A stretch of DNA of 64,000 nt. It comes from Hypericum androsaemum (Eukaryota > Streptophyta > Magnoliopsida > Malpighiales > Hypericaceae). The notes beneath the pieces were generated by a model, which was not told where the DNA came from, searched no databases, and was given only the letters and a program-made list of their open reading frames with translations. Position numbers and translations under genes: made by a program. The DNA lies in NCBI GenBank assembly GCA_963995505.1, contig OZ023185.1, forward strand, positions 13,775,691 through 13,839,690, in the 5' to 3' direction. Below are positions 12,001-24,993 of the stretch, one piece after another (the stretch's first letter is position 1; each line of letters opens with the position of its first letter).

Positions 12001-15000
12001 GCCTTTTCTTGCCTTTCATGCCTTTTCTTGCCTTTTCTTGCCTTTTCATGCCTTTTCTTGCCTTTTCTTACCTTTTCATGCCTTTTCTTGCCTTTTCATG
12101 CCTTTTCTTGCCTTTTGATGCCTTTTCTTGCCTTTTCTTGCATTTTCTTGCCTTTTCATGCCTTTTCTTGCCTTTTCTTGCCTTTTCTTGCCTTTTCATG
12201 CCTTTTCTTGCCTTTTCATGCTTTTTCTTGCCTTTTCTTGCCTTTTCATGCCTTTTCTTGCCTTTCCTTGCCTTTTCTTGCCTTTTCTTGTCTTTTCATT
12301 CCTATTCTTGTCTTTTCTTGCCTTTTCATACCTTTTCATGCCTTTTGTTGCCTTTTCATGCCTTTTCTTGCCTTTTCTTTCCTTTTCTTGCCTTTTTATG
12401 CTTTTCCTTGTCTTTTCTTGCCTTTTCATGCCTGTTCTTGCCTTTTCATGCCTTTTCTTGCCTTTTCATGCCTTTTCATTCCTTTTCATGCCTTTTCTTG
12501 CCTTTTCATGCCTTTTCTGCCTTTTCATGCTTTTTCATGCCTTTTCTTGCATTTTCAAGCCATCTCGTGCCTTTTCATGCCTTTCTTCCTTTTCATGCCT
12601 TTTCATGCCTTTTCTTGCCTTCTCTTGCCTTTTTATGCTTTTCATGCCTTTTCATGCTTTTTCATGCCATTTCTTGCCTTTTCATGCCTTTTCATACCTT
12701 TTCTTATCTTTTCTTGCCTTTTCATGCCTTTTCTTGCCTTTTCATGCCTTTTCTTTCATTTTCATGCCTTTTCTTGCCTTTTCTTGCCTTTTCATACCTT
12801 TTCTTGCCTTTTCTTACCTTTTCATGGCTTTTCATGGCTTTTCATGGCTTTTCTTGCCTTTTCATGCCTTTTCTTGCCTTTTTTGCCTTTTCATGCCTTT
12901 TCATGCCTTTTCTTGCCTTTTTATGCCTTTTCTGGCCTTTCATGCCTTTTCTTGCCTTTTCATGCATTTTCTTGCCTTTCATGCCTTTTTATGCCTTTTC
13001 TTGCCTTTTCATGCCTTTTCTTGTCTTTTCTTGCCTTTTCTTGCCTTTTCATGCCTTTTCTTGCCTTTTCAAGCCTTTTTCTTGCCTTTCTTGCCTTTTC
13101 ATACTTTTCATGCTTTTCATGCCTTTTCATGACTTTTCTTGCCTTTTCTTGCCTTTCTTGCCCTTTCATGCCTTTTCTTGCCTTTTCTTGCCCTTTCATG
13201 CCTTTTCATGCCTTTTCATGCCTTTTCTTGCCTTTTCATACCTTTTCACGCCTTTTCATGCCTTTCTTGCCCTTTCATGCCTTTTCATGCCTTTTCTTGC
13301 CTTTTCATAACTTTCATGCCTTTTCTTGCCTTTTCATGCCTTTTCTTGTCTTTTCTTGCCTTTTCATGCCTTTTCTTGCCATTTTAAGCCTTTCTTGCTT
13401 TTCTTGCCTTTCATGCCTTTTCTTGCCTTTTCTTGCCTTTTCAGGCCTTTTCATGCCTTTTCATGCCTTTTCTTGCCTTTTCATGCATTTTTTTGCCTTT
13501 TCATGCCTTTTCTTGCCTTTTCTTGCCTTTTCATGCCTTTTCTTGCCTTTTCATGCCTTTTCTTACCTTTTCTTGCCGTTTCATGCCTTTTCTTGCCTTT
13601 TCATGCCTTTTTTTACCTTTTCTTGCCTTTTCATGCCTTTTCTTGCCTTTTCATGCCTTTTCTTGCCTTTTCTTGCCTTTTCATGCATTTTCTTGCCTTT
13701 TCATGCCTTTTCTTGCCTTTTCATGCCTTTTCTTGCCTTTCATGCCTTTTCTTACTTTTTTTTCCTTTCATGCCTTTTCTTGCCTTTTCTTGCCTTTTCT
13801 TGCCTTTTTATGCCTTTTCAATCCTTTTCTTGCCTTTCTTGCCTTTTCAGGACTTTTCATGCCTTTTCTTGCCTTTTCATGCCTTTTCTTGACTTTTCTT
13901 GCCTTTTCATGCCTTTTCTTACTTTTTCATGCTTTTTCTTGCCTTTTCTTGACTGTTCTTCCCTTTTTATGCCTTTTCTTGCCTTTCTTGCCTTTTCATG
14001 CCTTTTCATTCCTTTTCATGCATTTTCTTGCCTTTTCATGCCTTTTCTTGCCTTTTCATACTTTTTCATGCCTTTTCTTGCCTTTTCATGCCTTTTCTTG
14101 CCTTTTCTTGCATTTTCATGCCTTATTTTGCCTTTTCTTGCCTTTTCATGCCTTTTCTTGCCTTTTCATGCCTTTTCTTGCCTTTTTCTTGCGTTTTCAT
14201 GCCTTTTCTTGCCTTTTCATGCCTTTTCTTGCCTTTTCATACCTTTTCTTGCCTTTTGATGCCTTTTCTTGCGTTTTTTGCCTTTTCATGCCTTTTCTTG
14301 CCTTTCATGACTTTTCATGCCTTTTCTTGCCTATTCTTGCCTTTTCTTGCCTTTTCTTGCCTTTTCTTGCCTTTTCATGCCTTTTCTTGCCTTTTCATGC
14401 CTTTTCATGCCTTCTCTTACCTTTTCATGCCTTTTCTTGCCTTTTCATGCCTTTTCTTACCTTTTCATGCCTTTTTTTGCCTTTTCTTGCCTTTGCATGC
14501 ATTTTCTTGCATTTTCTTGCCTTTTCATGCCTTTTCTTGCCTTTTTATGCCTTTTCTTGCCTTTTCATGCCTTTTCTTTCCTTTTCTTGCCTTTTCATGC
14601 ATTTTCTTGCCTTTTCTTGCCTTTTCATGCCTTTTCTTGCCTTTTCTTGCCTTTTCATGCCTTTACATGCCTTTTCTTGAATTTTTATGCCTTTTCTTCC
14701 CTTTCATGCCTTTTCTTGCCTTTTCATGCCTTTTCTTGCCTTTTCATGCCTTTTCTTGCCTTTTCTGCCTTGTCATACCTTTTCTTGCCTTCTGCCTTTT
14801 CATGCCTTTTCATGCCTTTTCTTGCCTTTTCTCCTTTATCTTGCCTTTCTGCCTTTTCTTCTTTTCTTCCTTTTCTTTTTCTTTTTCTTTTCTTTTCTTT
14901 TTTTTTTTCTTTTCTTCCTTTCTCTTGCCTTTTCCTGCCTTTTCGTTTCATTGCCTTTTCTGCCTTTTCATGCCTTTTCATGCCTTTTCATGCCTTTTCA

Positions 15001-16100
15001 TGCCTTTTCATGCCTTTTCTTGCCTTTTCATGCCTTTTCTTGCCTTTTCATGCCTTTCATTCCTTTTCATGCATTTTCTTGCCTTTTCATGCCTTTTCTT
15101 GCCTTTTCATGTTTTTCATGCCTTTTCTTGCCTTTTCATGCCTTTTCTTGCCTTTTCTTGCATTTTCATGCCTTTTTTTGCCTTTCTTGCCTTTCCTTGC
15201 CTTTTCATGCCTTTTCATGCCTTTTCATGCCTTTTCTTACCTTTCATGCCTTTTATGCCTTTTCTTGCCTTTTCATGCCTTTTCATGCCTTTTCTTGCCT
15301 TTTCATGCCTTTTCTTGCCTTTTCATGCCTTTTCTTGCCTTTTGATGCCTTTCTTGCCTTTTTCTTGCCTTTTCTTGGCCTTTTCTTGCCTTTTCATGCC
15401 TTTTCTTGCCTTTTCTTGCCTTTTCATTCCTTTTCTTACCTTTTCATGCCTTTTCTTACCTTTTCTTGCCTTTTCATGCATTTTCTTGCTTTTCTTGCCT
15501 TTTCATGCCTTTCTTGCCTTTTTCATGCCTTTTTCTTGCCTTTTCTTGCCTTTTCATGCATTTTTGCCTTTCTTGCCTTTTCTTGCCTTTTCTTGCCTTT
15601 TCATGCCTTTTCATGCCTTTTCTTACCTTTTCTTGCCTTTTCATGCCTTTTCTTGCCTTTTCATGCCTTCTCTTGCTTTTTCTTGCCTTTTTTGCCTTTT
15701 TCTTGCCTTTTCATGCCTTTTCTTGCCTTTTCTTGCCTTTTCCATGCCTTTTCTTTGCCTTTTCTTGCCTTTTCATGCATTTCTTGCCTTTTCTTGCCTT
15801 TTCATGCCTTTTCTTGCCTTTCATGCCTTTTCTTGCCTTTTCTTGCCATTTCATGCCTTTTCTTTCCTTTTCTTGTCTTTTCATGCCTTTTCTTGCCTTT
15901 TCATGCCTTTTCTTGCCTTTTCATGCCTTTTCATGCCTTTTCATGCCTTTTTCTTGCCTTTTCTTGCCTTTTCATGCCTTTTCATGCCTTTTCTTGCCTT
16001 TTCTTGCCTTTTCTTGCCTTTTCATGCCTTTTCTTAACTTTTCAATCCTTTTCTTGCCTTTTCTTGCCTTTTCTTGCCTTTTCATGATTTTTCTTGCCTT
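9023..16100. repeat. 10-bp satellite array, irregular block
   Basis: Same 10-bp unit, but with many 8-, 9- and 11-bp units (for example CCTTTCTTGC or CCTTTTTCTTG), so the register slips often. A marker variant, GACTGTTCTTCCC, occurs at 9552, 11801, 13951 and 16106, and once more at 17113 in the next block. Spacings of 2249, 2150 and 2155 bp point to a higher-order repeat of about 2.2 kb. A second marker, AAGCCATCTC, near 10326 and 12557 fits the same period. The higher slippage and different period set this block apart from the one left of the gap. Confidence 0.95.
14852..14925. repeat. Homopyrimidine interruption
   Basis: A 74-nt stretch of only C and T (runs of CTTTT, TTCTTT and a 12-T run) interrupts the satellite. 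The 10-bp register is lost from about 14,775 to 14,960. It resembles a CT/T microsatellite grown from satellite units that lost their GC core. Confidence 0.85.
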
Positions 16101-19100
16101 TTCTTGACTGTTCTTCCCTTTTTATGCCTTTTCTTTCCTTTTCATGCCTTTTCATTCCTTTTCATGCATTTTCTTGCCTTTTCATGCCTTTTCTTGCCTT
16201 TTCATGCTTTTTCAGTCTTTTTCTTGCCTTTTCATGCCTTTTCTTGCCTCTTCTTGCATTTTCATGCCTTTTCTTGCCTTTTTTTCCTTTTCATGCCTTT
16301 CCTTGCCTTTTCATGCCTTTTCATGCCTTTTCATGCCTTTTCTTACCTTTTCATGCTTTTATGCCTTTTCTTGCCTTTTCTTGCCTTTTCATGCCTTTTC
16401 TTGCCTTTTCATGCCTTTTCTTGCCTTTTCATGCCTTTTCTTGGCTTTTCTTGCCTTTTCATACCTTTTCTTGCCTTTTCTTACCTTTTCATACCTTTTC
16501 TTGCCTTTTTATGCCTTTTCTTGCCTTTTGATGCCTTTTCTTGCCTTTTCATGCCTTTTCTTGCCTTTTCTTGCCTTTTCTTGCCTTTTCATGCCTTTTC
16601 TTACCTTTTCATGCTTTTTCTTGCCTTTTCTTGCCTTTTCATGCCTTTTCTTGCTTTCCTTGCCTTTTCATGCCTTTTCTTGCCTTTTCTTGTCTTTTCA
16701 TTCCTTTTCTTGCCTTTTCTTGCCTTTTCATGCCTTTTCATGCCTTTTCATGCCTTTTCATGCCTTTTCTTGCCTTTTCTTTCCTTTTCTTGCCTTTTTA
16801 TGCTTTTTCTTGCCTTTTCTTGCCTTTTCATGCCTGTTCTTGCCTTTTCATGCCTTTTCATTCCTTTTCTTCATGCCTTTTTTTGTCTTTTCTTGCCTTT
16901 CCTTGCCTTTTCATGCTTTTCATGCCTTTTCATGCCTTTTCTTACCTTTTCATGCCTTTTCATGCCTTTTTATGCCTTTTCTTACCTTTTCAGGACTTTT
17001 CATGCCTTTTCATGAATTTTCTTGCCTTTTCTTGCCTTTTCATGCCTTTTCTTGCCTTTTATTGCTTTTCATGCCTTTTCTTGCCTTTTCATGCTTTTTC
17101 TTGCCTTTTCTTGACTGTTCTTCCCTTTTTATGCTTTTTCTTTCCTTTTCATGCCTTTTCATGCATTTTCTTGCCTTTTTATGCCTTTTCTTGCCTTTTC
17201 ATGCTTTTTCATGCCTTTTCTTGCCTTTTCATGCCTTTTCTTGCCTCTTCTTGCATTTTCATGCCTTCTTTTGCCTTTTCTTGCCTTTTCATGCCTTTTC
17301 TTGCCTTTTCATGCCTTTTCTTGCCTTTTCTTGCCTTTTCATGCCTTTTCTTGCCTTTTCTTACCTTTTCATGCCTTTTCTTGCCTTTTCATGCCTTTTC
17401 TTGCCTTTTGATGCCTTTTCTTGCCTTTTCTTGCCTTTTCATGCCTTTTCTTGCCTTTTCTTGCCTTTTCTTGCCTTTTCATGCCTTTTCTTACCTTTTC
17501 ATGCTTTTTCTTGCCTTTTCTTGCCTTTTCATGCCTTTTCTTGCCTTTCCTTGCCTTTTCATGCCTTTTCTTGCCTTTTCTTGTCTTTTCATTCCTTTTC
17601 TTGCCATTTCTTGCCTTTTCATGCCTTTTCATGCCTTTTCTTGCCATTTCTTGCCTTTTCATGCCTTTTCATGCCTTTTCTTGCCTTTTCATGCCTTTTC
17701 TTGCCTTTTCTTTCCTTTTCTTGCCTTTTTATGCTTTTTCTTGCCTTTTCATGCTTGTTCTTGCCTTTTCATGCCTTTTCATGCCTTTTCATGCCTTTTC
17801 TTGCCTTTTCATGCCTTTTCTGCCTTTTCATGCCTTTTCATGCCTTTTCTTGCATTTTCAAGCCATCTCTTGCTTTTTCATGCCTTTTCTTGCCTTTTCA
17901 TGCCTTTTCTTGCCTTTTCTTGCCTTTTTATGCCTTTTCATGCCTTTTCATGCCTTTTCTTACCTTTTCAATCCTTTTCTTGCCTTTTCTTGCCTTTTCA
18001 ATCCTTTTCTTGCCTTTTCATGCCTTTTCATGCCTTTTCTTGCCTTTTCATGCCTTTTCTTGCCTTTTCTTATCTTTTCTTGCCTTTTCATGCCTTTTCA
18101 TGCCTTTTCATGCCTTTTCATGCCTTTTCTTTCATTTTCATGCCTTTTCTTGCCTTTTCTTGCCTTTTCATACCTTTTCTTGCCTTTTCTTACCTTTTCA
18201 TGGCTTTTCATGCCTTTTCATGCCTTTTCATGCCTTTTCTTGCCTTTTCATGCCTTTTCATGCCTTTTCATGCCTTTTCTTGCCTTTTCATGCCTTTTCT
18301 TGCCTTTTCATGCCTTTTTATGCCTTTTCATGCCTTTTCCTGCCTTTTCTTGCCTTTTCATGCCTTTTCTTGCCTTTTCTTGTCTTTTCTTGCCTTTTCT
18401 TGCCTTTTCAAGCCTTTTCTTTCATTTTCATGTCTTTTCTTGCCTTTTCTTACCTTTTCTTGACTTTTCATGCCTTTTCTTGCCTTTTCTTACCTTTTCA
18501 TGGCTTTTCATGCCTTTTCATGACTTTTCTTGCCTTTTCTTGCCCTTTCATGCCTTTTCTTGCCTTTTCTTGTCCTTTCATGCCTTTTCATGCCTTTTCA
18601 TGCCTTTTCATGCCTTTTCATGCCTTTTCTTGCCCTTTCATGCCTTTTCATGCCTTTTCATGCCTTTTCTTGCCTTTTCATAACTTTTCATGCCTTTTCT
18701 TGCCTTTTCATGCCTTTTCTTGCCTTTTCTTGCCTTTTCATGCCTTTTCATGCCTTCTCTTGCCATTTTAAGCCTTTTCTTGCCTTTTCATGCCTTTTCT
18801 TGCATATTCTTGCCTTTTCATGCCTTTTCTTGCCTTTTCTTGAGTTTTCATGCCTTTTCTTGCCTTTTCATGCATTTTCTTGCCTTTTCATGCCTTTTCT
18901 TGCCTTTTCTTTCCTTTTCATGCCTTTTCTTGCCTTTTCATGCCTTTTCATGCCTTTTCATTCCTTTTCATGCATTTTCTTTCCTTTTCATGCCTTTTCT
19001 TGCCTTTTCATGCTTTTTCATGCCTTTTCTTGCCTTTTCATGCCTTTTCTTGCCTTTTCTTGCCTTTTCTTGCCTTTTCATGCCTTTTCTTGCCTTTTCA

Positions 19101-22100
19101 AGCCTTTTCTTGCCTTTGCATGCCTTTTCTTGCCTTTTCTTACCTTTTCATGCCTTTTCTTGCCTTTTCTTACCTTTTCATGCCTTTTCTTGCCTTTTCA
19201 TGCCTTTTCTTGCCTTTTGATGCCTTTTCTTGCCTTTTCTTGCATTTTCTTGCCTTTTCATGCCTTTTCTTGCCTTTTCTTGCCTTTTCTTTCCTTTTCT
19301 TGCCTTTTCATGCCTTTTCTTGCCTTTTCTTGCCTTTTCATGCCTTTTCTTGCCTTTTCATGCTTTTTCTTGCCTTTTCTTGCCTTTTCATGCCTTTTCT
19401 TGCCTTTCCTTGCCTTTTCATGCCTTTTCTTGCCTTTTCTTGTCTTTTCATTCCTTTTCTTGCCTTTTCTTGCCTTTTCATGCCTTTTCATGCCTTTTCT
19501 TGCCTTTTCATGCCTTTTCTTGCCTTTTCTTGCCTTTTTATGCCTTTTTATGCCTTTTCTTGCCTTTTCATTCCTGTTCTTGCCTTTTCATGCCTTTTCT
19601 TGCCTTTTCATGCCTTTTCATTCCTTTTAATGCCTTTTCTTGCCTTTTCATGCCTTTTCTTGCCTTTTCATGCTTTTTCATGCCTTTTCTTGCATTTTCA
19701 TGCCTTCTCTTGCCTTTTCATGCCTTTTGTTGCCTTTTCATGCTTTTTCATGCTTTTTCATGCCTTTTCTTGCCTTTTCTTGCCTTTTTATGCCTTTTCA
19801 TGCCTTTTTATGTCTTTTCTTGCCTTTTCTTGCCTTTTCTTGCCTTTTCATGCCTTTTCTTGTCTTTTCTTGCCTTTTCATGCCTTTTCTTGCCTTTTCT
19901 TATCTTTTCTTGCCTTTTCTTGTCTTTTCTTGCCTTTTCATGTCTTTTCTTGCCTTTTCATGCCTTTTCTTTCATTTTCATGCCTTTTCTTGCCTTTTCA
20001 TGCCTTTTCTTGCCTTTTCATACCTTTTCTTGCCTTTTCTTACCTTTTCATGCCTTTTCATGCCTTTTCATGCCTTTTCATGCCTTTTCTTGCCTTTTCA
20101 TGCCTTTTCTTGCCTTTTTTTGCTTTTCATGCCTTTTCTTGCCTTTTCATGCCTTTTCTGGCCTTTTCATGCCTTTTCTTGCCTTTTCATGCATTTTCTT
20201 GCCTTTTCATGCCTTTTTATGCCTTTTCATGCCTTTTCATGCCTTTTCTTGCCTTTTCATGCCTTTTCATGCCTTTTCATGCTTTTTCTTGCCTTTTCAT
20301 GCCTTTTCTTGCCATTTCTTGTCTTTTCATGCCTTTTCTTGCCTTTTCATGCCTTTTCTTTCATTTTCATGCCTTTTCTTGCCTTTTCTTACCTTTTCTT
20401 GCCTTTTCTTGCCTTTTCTTACCTTTTCATGGCTTTTCATGGCTTTTCATGACTTTTCTTGTCTTTTCTAGCCTTTTCTTGCCCTTTCATGCCTTTTCTT
20501 GCCTTTTCTTGCCTTTTCTTGCCCTTTCATGCCTTTTCTTGCCTTTTCATAACTTTTCATGCCTTTTCTTGCCTTTTCATGCCTTTTCTTGCCTTTTCTT
20601 GCCTTTTCATGCCTTTTCATGCCTTTTCTTGCCTTTTCAAGCCTTTTCTTGCCTTTTCATGCCTTTTCTTGCCTTTTCTTGCATTTTCTTGTCTTTTCAT
20701 GCCTTTTCTTGCTTTTTCTTGAGTTTTCATTCCTTTTCTTGCCTTTTCATGCATTTTCTTGCCTTTTCATGCCTTTTCTTGCCTTTTCATGCCTTTCCTT
20801 GCATTTTCATTCCTTTTCATTCCTTTTCATGCCTTTTCAAGCCTTTTCTTTACTTTTCATGCCTTTTCTTGCCTTTCCATGCCTTTTCATGCCTTTTCAT
20901 GCCTTTTCATGCCTTTTTTTGCCTTTTCTTGCCTTGTCATGAATTTTCATGCCTTTTCTTGCCTTTTCATGCCTTTTCATGCCTTTTCTTGCCTTTTATT
21001 GCCTTTTCATGCCTTTTCATGCCTTTTATGGTCTTTTCATGCCTTTTTTTTCCTTTTCATGCCTTTTATGGTCTTTTCATGCCTTTTCATGCCTTTTCTT
21101 GCCTTTCCATGCCTTTCCATGCCTTTTCTTGCCTTTTCATGCCTTTTTTTTCCTTTTCTTGCCTTTTCATGCCTTTTCTTGACTTTTCATGCCTTTTCAT
21201 GCCTTTTCTTGCCTTTTCTTGCCTTTTTTTGCCTTTTCTTGCATTTTCTTGCCTTTTCATGCCTTTTCATGCTTTTTCATGCCTTTTCTTGCCTTTTCAT
21301 AACTTTTCATGCCTTTTCTTGCCTTTTCTTGCCTTTTCATGCCTTTTCATGCCTTTTCTTGCCATTTTAAGCCTTTTCTTGCCTTTTCATGCATTTTCTT
21401 GCCTTTTCATGCCTTTTCTTGCCTTTTCTTTCCTTTTCATGCCTTTTCTTGCCTTTTCATGCCTTTTCATGCCTTTTCAATCCTTTTCATGCATTTTCTT
21501 GCCTTTTCATGCCTTTTCTTGCCTTTTCATGCTTTTTCATGCCTTTTCTTGCCTTTTCATGCCTTTTCTTGCTTTTTCTTGCATTTTCATGCCTTTTTTT
21601 GCCTTTTCTTGCCTTTTCTTGCCTTTTTATGCCTTTTCTTGCCTTTTCATGCCTTTTCTTGCCTTTTCTTGCCTTTTCTTGCCTTTTCTTACCTTTTCAT
21701 GCCTTTTCTTGCCTTTTCATGCCTTTTCTTGCCTTTTGATGCCTTTTCTTGCCTTTTCTTGCATTTTCTTGCCTTTTCATGCCTTTTCTTGCCTTTTCTT
21801 GCCTTTTCTTGCCTTTTCTTGCCTTTTCATGCTTTTTCTTGCCTTTTCTTGCCTTTTCATGCCTTTTCTTGCCTTTCCTTGCCTTTTCATGCCTTTTCTT
21901 GCCTTTTCTTGTCTTTTCATTCCTTTTCTTGCCTTTTCATGCCTTTTCATGCCTTTTCTTGCCTTTTCATGCCTTTTCTTGCCTTTTCTTGCCTTTTTAT
22001 GCCTTTTTATGCCTTTTCTTGCCTTTTCATGCCTGTTCTTGCCTTTTCATGCCTTTTCTTGCCTTTTCATGCCTTTTCATTCATTTTCATGCCTTTTCTT

Positions 22101-24993
22101 ACCTTTTCATGCCTTTTCTTGCCTTTTCATGCTTTTTCATGCCTTTTCTTGCATTTTCATGCCTTCTCTTGCCTTTTCATGCCTTTTCTTGCCTTTTCAT
22201 GCTTTTTCATGCCTTTTCTTGCCTTTTCTTGCCTTTTTATGCCTTTTCATGCCTTTTCTTTCCTTTTCTTGCCTTTTCATGCCTTTTCATGCCTTTTCTT
22301 GCCTTTTCATGCCTTTTCTTGCCTTTTCTTATCTTTTCTTGCCTTTTCTTGTCTTTTCTTGCCTTTTCATGCCTTTTCTTGCCTTTTCATGCCTTTTCTT
22401 TTATTTTCATGCCTTTTCTTGCCTTTTCATGCCTTTTCTTGCCTTTTCATACCTTTTCTTGCCTTTTCCTACCTTTTCTTACCTTTTCATGGCTTTTCAT
22501 GCCTTTTCATGCCTTTTCATGCCTTTTCATGCCTTTTCTTGCCTTTTTTGCCTTTTCATGCCTTTTCATGCCTTTTCTTGCCTTTTCATGCCTTTTCTGG
22601 CCTTTTCATGCCTTTTCTTGCCTTTTCATGCATTTTCTTGCCTTTTCATGCCTTTTATGCCTTTTCATGCCTTTTCATACCTTTTCTTGCCTTTTCATGC
22701 CTTTTCATGCTTTTTCTTGCCTTTTCATGCCTTTTCTTGCCATTTCTTGTCTTTTCTTGCCTTTTCTTGCCTTTTCATGCCTTTTCTTTCATTTTCATGC
22801 CATTTCTTGCCTTTTCTTACCTTTTCTTGCCTTTTCATGCATTTTCTTGCCTTTTCTTGCCTTTTCTTACCTTTTCATGGCTTTTCATGACTTTTCTTGC
22901 CTTTTCTAGCCTTTTCTTGCCCTTTCATGCCTTTTCTTTTCTTGCCCTTTCATGCTTTTCATGCCTTTTCTTGCCTTTTCATACCTTTTCATGCCTTTTC
23001 ATGCCTTTTCTTTCCCTTTCATGCCCTTTCATGCCTTTTCATGCCTTTTCTTGCCTTTTCATAACTTTTCATGCCTTTTCTTGCCTTTTCTTGCCTTTTC
23101 ATGCCTTTTCATGCCTTTTCTTGCCTTTTCAAGCCTTTTCTTGCCTTTTCATGCCTTTTCTTGCCTTTTCTTGCATTTTCTTGCCTTTTCATGCCTTTTC
23201 TTGCTTTTTCTTGAGTTTTCATGCCTTTTCTTGCCTTTTCATGCATTTTCTTGCCTTTTCATGCCTTTTCTTGCCTTTTCTTTCCTTTTCATGCCTTTCC
23301 TTGCATTTTCATTCCTTTTCATTCCTTTTCATGCCTTTTCAAGCCTTTTCTTTACTTTTCATGCCTTTCCTTGCCTTTTCATGCCTTTTCTTGCCTTTTC
23401 CTGCCTTTTCTTGCCTTTTCTTGCCTTTTCATGCCTTTTCATGCCTTTTCTTGCCTTTTCAAACCTTTTCATGCCTTTTCAAGCCTTTTCTTGCCTTTTC
23501 ATGCCTTTTCTTGCCTTTTCTTGAATTTTCATGCCTTTTCTTGCCTTTTCATGCCTTTTCATGCCTTTTCTTGCCTTTTATTGCCTTTTCATGCCTTTTC
23601 ATGCCTTTTATGGTCTTTTCATGCCTTTTCTTGCCTTTTTTTTGCCTTTTCATGCCTTTTCATGCCTTTTATGGTCTTTTCATGCCTTTTCATGCCTTTT
23701 CTTGCCTTTCCATGCCTTTTCTTGCCTTTTCATGCCTTTTTTTCCTTTTCTTGCCTTTTCATGCCTTTTCATGCCTTTTCTTGCCTTTTCATGCCTTTTC
23801 ATGCCTTTTCTTGCCTTTTCTTGCCTTTTCTTGCATTTTCTTGCCTTTTCTTGCCTTTTCATGCCTTTTCATGCCTTTTCTTGCCTTTTCTTGCCTTTTC
23901 ATGCCTTTTCATTCCTTTTCTTGCCTTTTCTTGCCTTTTCATGCTTTTTCTTGCCTTTTCTTGCCTTTTCTTGCCTTTTCATGCCTTTTCTCGCCTTTTC
24001 ATGCCTTTTCTTGCCTTTTCATGCCTTTTCTTGCTCTTTCTTGCCTTTTCATGCCTTTTCTTGCCTTTTCTTGCCTTTTGATGACTTTTCTTGCCTTTTC
24101 TTACCTTTTCATGCCTTTTCAGGCCTTTTCTTGCCTTTTCTTGCCTTTTCATGCCTTTTCTTACCTTTTCTTGTCTTTTCATGCCTTTTCTTGCCTTTTC
24201 TTGCCTTTTCTTGCCTTTTCATGCCTTTTCTTGTCTTTTCATGCCTTTTCTTGCCTTTTCTTGTCTTTTCATGCCTTTTCTTGCCTTTTCATGCCTTTTC
24301 TTGCCTTTTCATGCCTTTTCTTGCCTATTCTTGCCTTTTCTTGCCTTTTCATGCCTTTTCATGCCTTTTCTTGCCTTTTCATGCCTTTTCTTGCCTTTTC
24401 ATGCCTTTTCTTGCCTTTTCTTGCCTTTTCATGCCTTTTCTTACCTTTTCATGCCTTTTCTTGCCTTTTCTTGCCTTTTCATGCCTTTTCTTACCTTTTC
24501 ATGCCTTTTTTGCCTTTTCTTGCCTTTTCATGCATTTTCTTGCCTTTTCTTGCCTTTTCATGCCTTTTCTTGCCATTTCATGCCTTTTCAAGCATTTTCT
24601 TGCCTTTTCTTGCCTTTTCATGCCTTTTCTTGCCTTTTCTTGCCTTTTCTTGCCTTTTCATGCCTTTTCTTGCCTTTTCATGCCTTTTCTTGCCTTTTCA
24701 TGCCTTTTCTTACCTTTTCTTGCATTTTCATGCCTTTTCTTGCCTTTTTATGCCTTTTCTTCCCTTTTCATTCCTTTTCTTGCCTTTTCATGCCTTTTCT
24801 TGCCTTTTCTTGCCTTTTCTTGCCTTTTCATGCCTTTTCTTGCCTTTTCATGCCTTTTCTTGCCTTTTCTTGCCTTTTCATGCCTTTTCTTGCCTTTTCA
24901 ATCCTTTTCATGCCTTTTCTTGCCTTTTCATGCCTTTTCATGCCTTTTCATGCCTTTTCTTGCCTTTTCATGCCTTTTCATGCCTTTTCTTGC
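16101..24993. repeat. 10-bp satellite array, regular right block
   Basis: Return to almost pure 10-bp units CTTGCCTTTT / CATGCCTTTT, with few length variants. Some blocks share variant order with the left block: the TTGAG-ATGCATTTTC-TTTCC-AAGCC-TTTAC series is seen near 18,840, 20,710 and 23,210. The array stops abruptly in CTTGCGATATTTG at about 24,993, where ordinary sequence begins. All three plus-strand frames are open over long distances because the unit lacks stop trinucleotides. Confidence 0.97.

Noticed and set aside
1..24993. Dozens of open frames of up to 1,346 codons (MPFLAFSCLF repeats, and Lys/Glu/Arg-rich ones on the minus strand)
   Set aside because: They are forced by a 10-bp repeat without stop codons. 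The same peptide appears in all plus frames and there is no gene structure.
1..24993. Telomeric or CRISPR-like array
   Set aside because: The unit is not a TTTAGGG-type telomere repeat, and there are no spacers between conserved repeats. It is a plain satellite in a plant genome.
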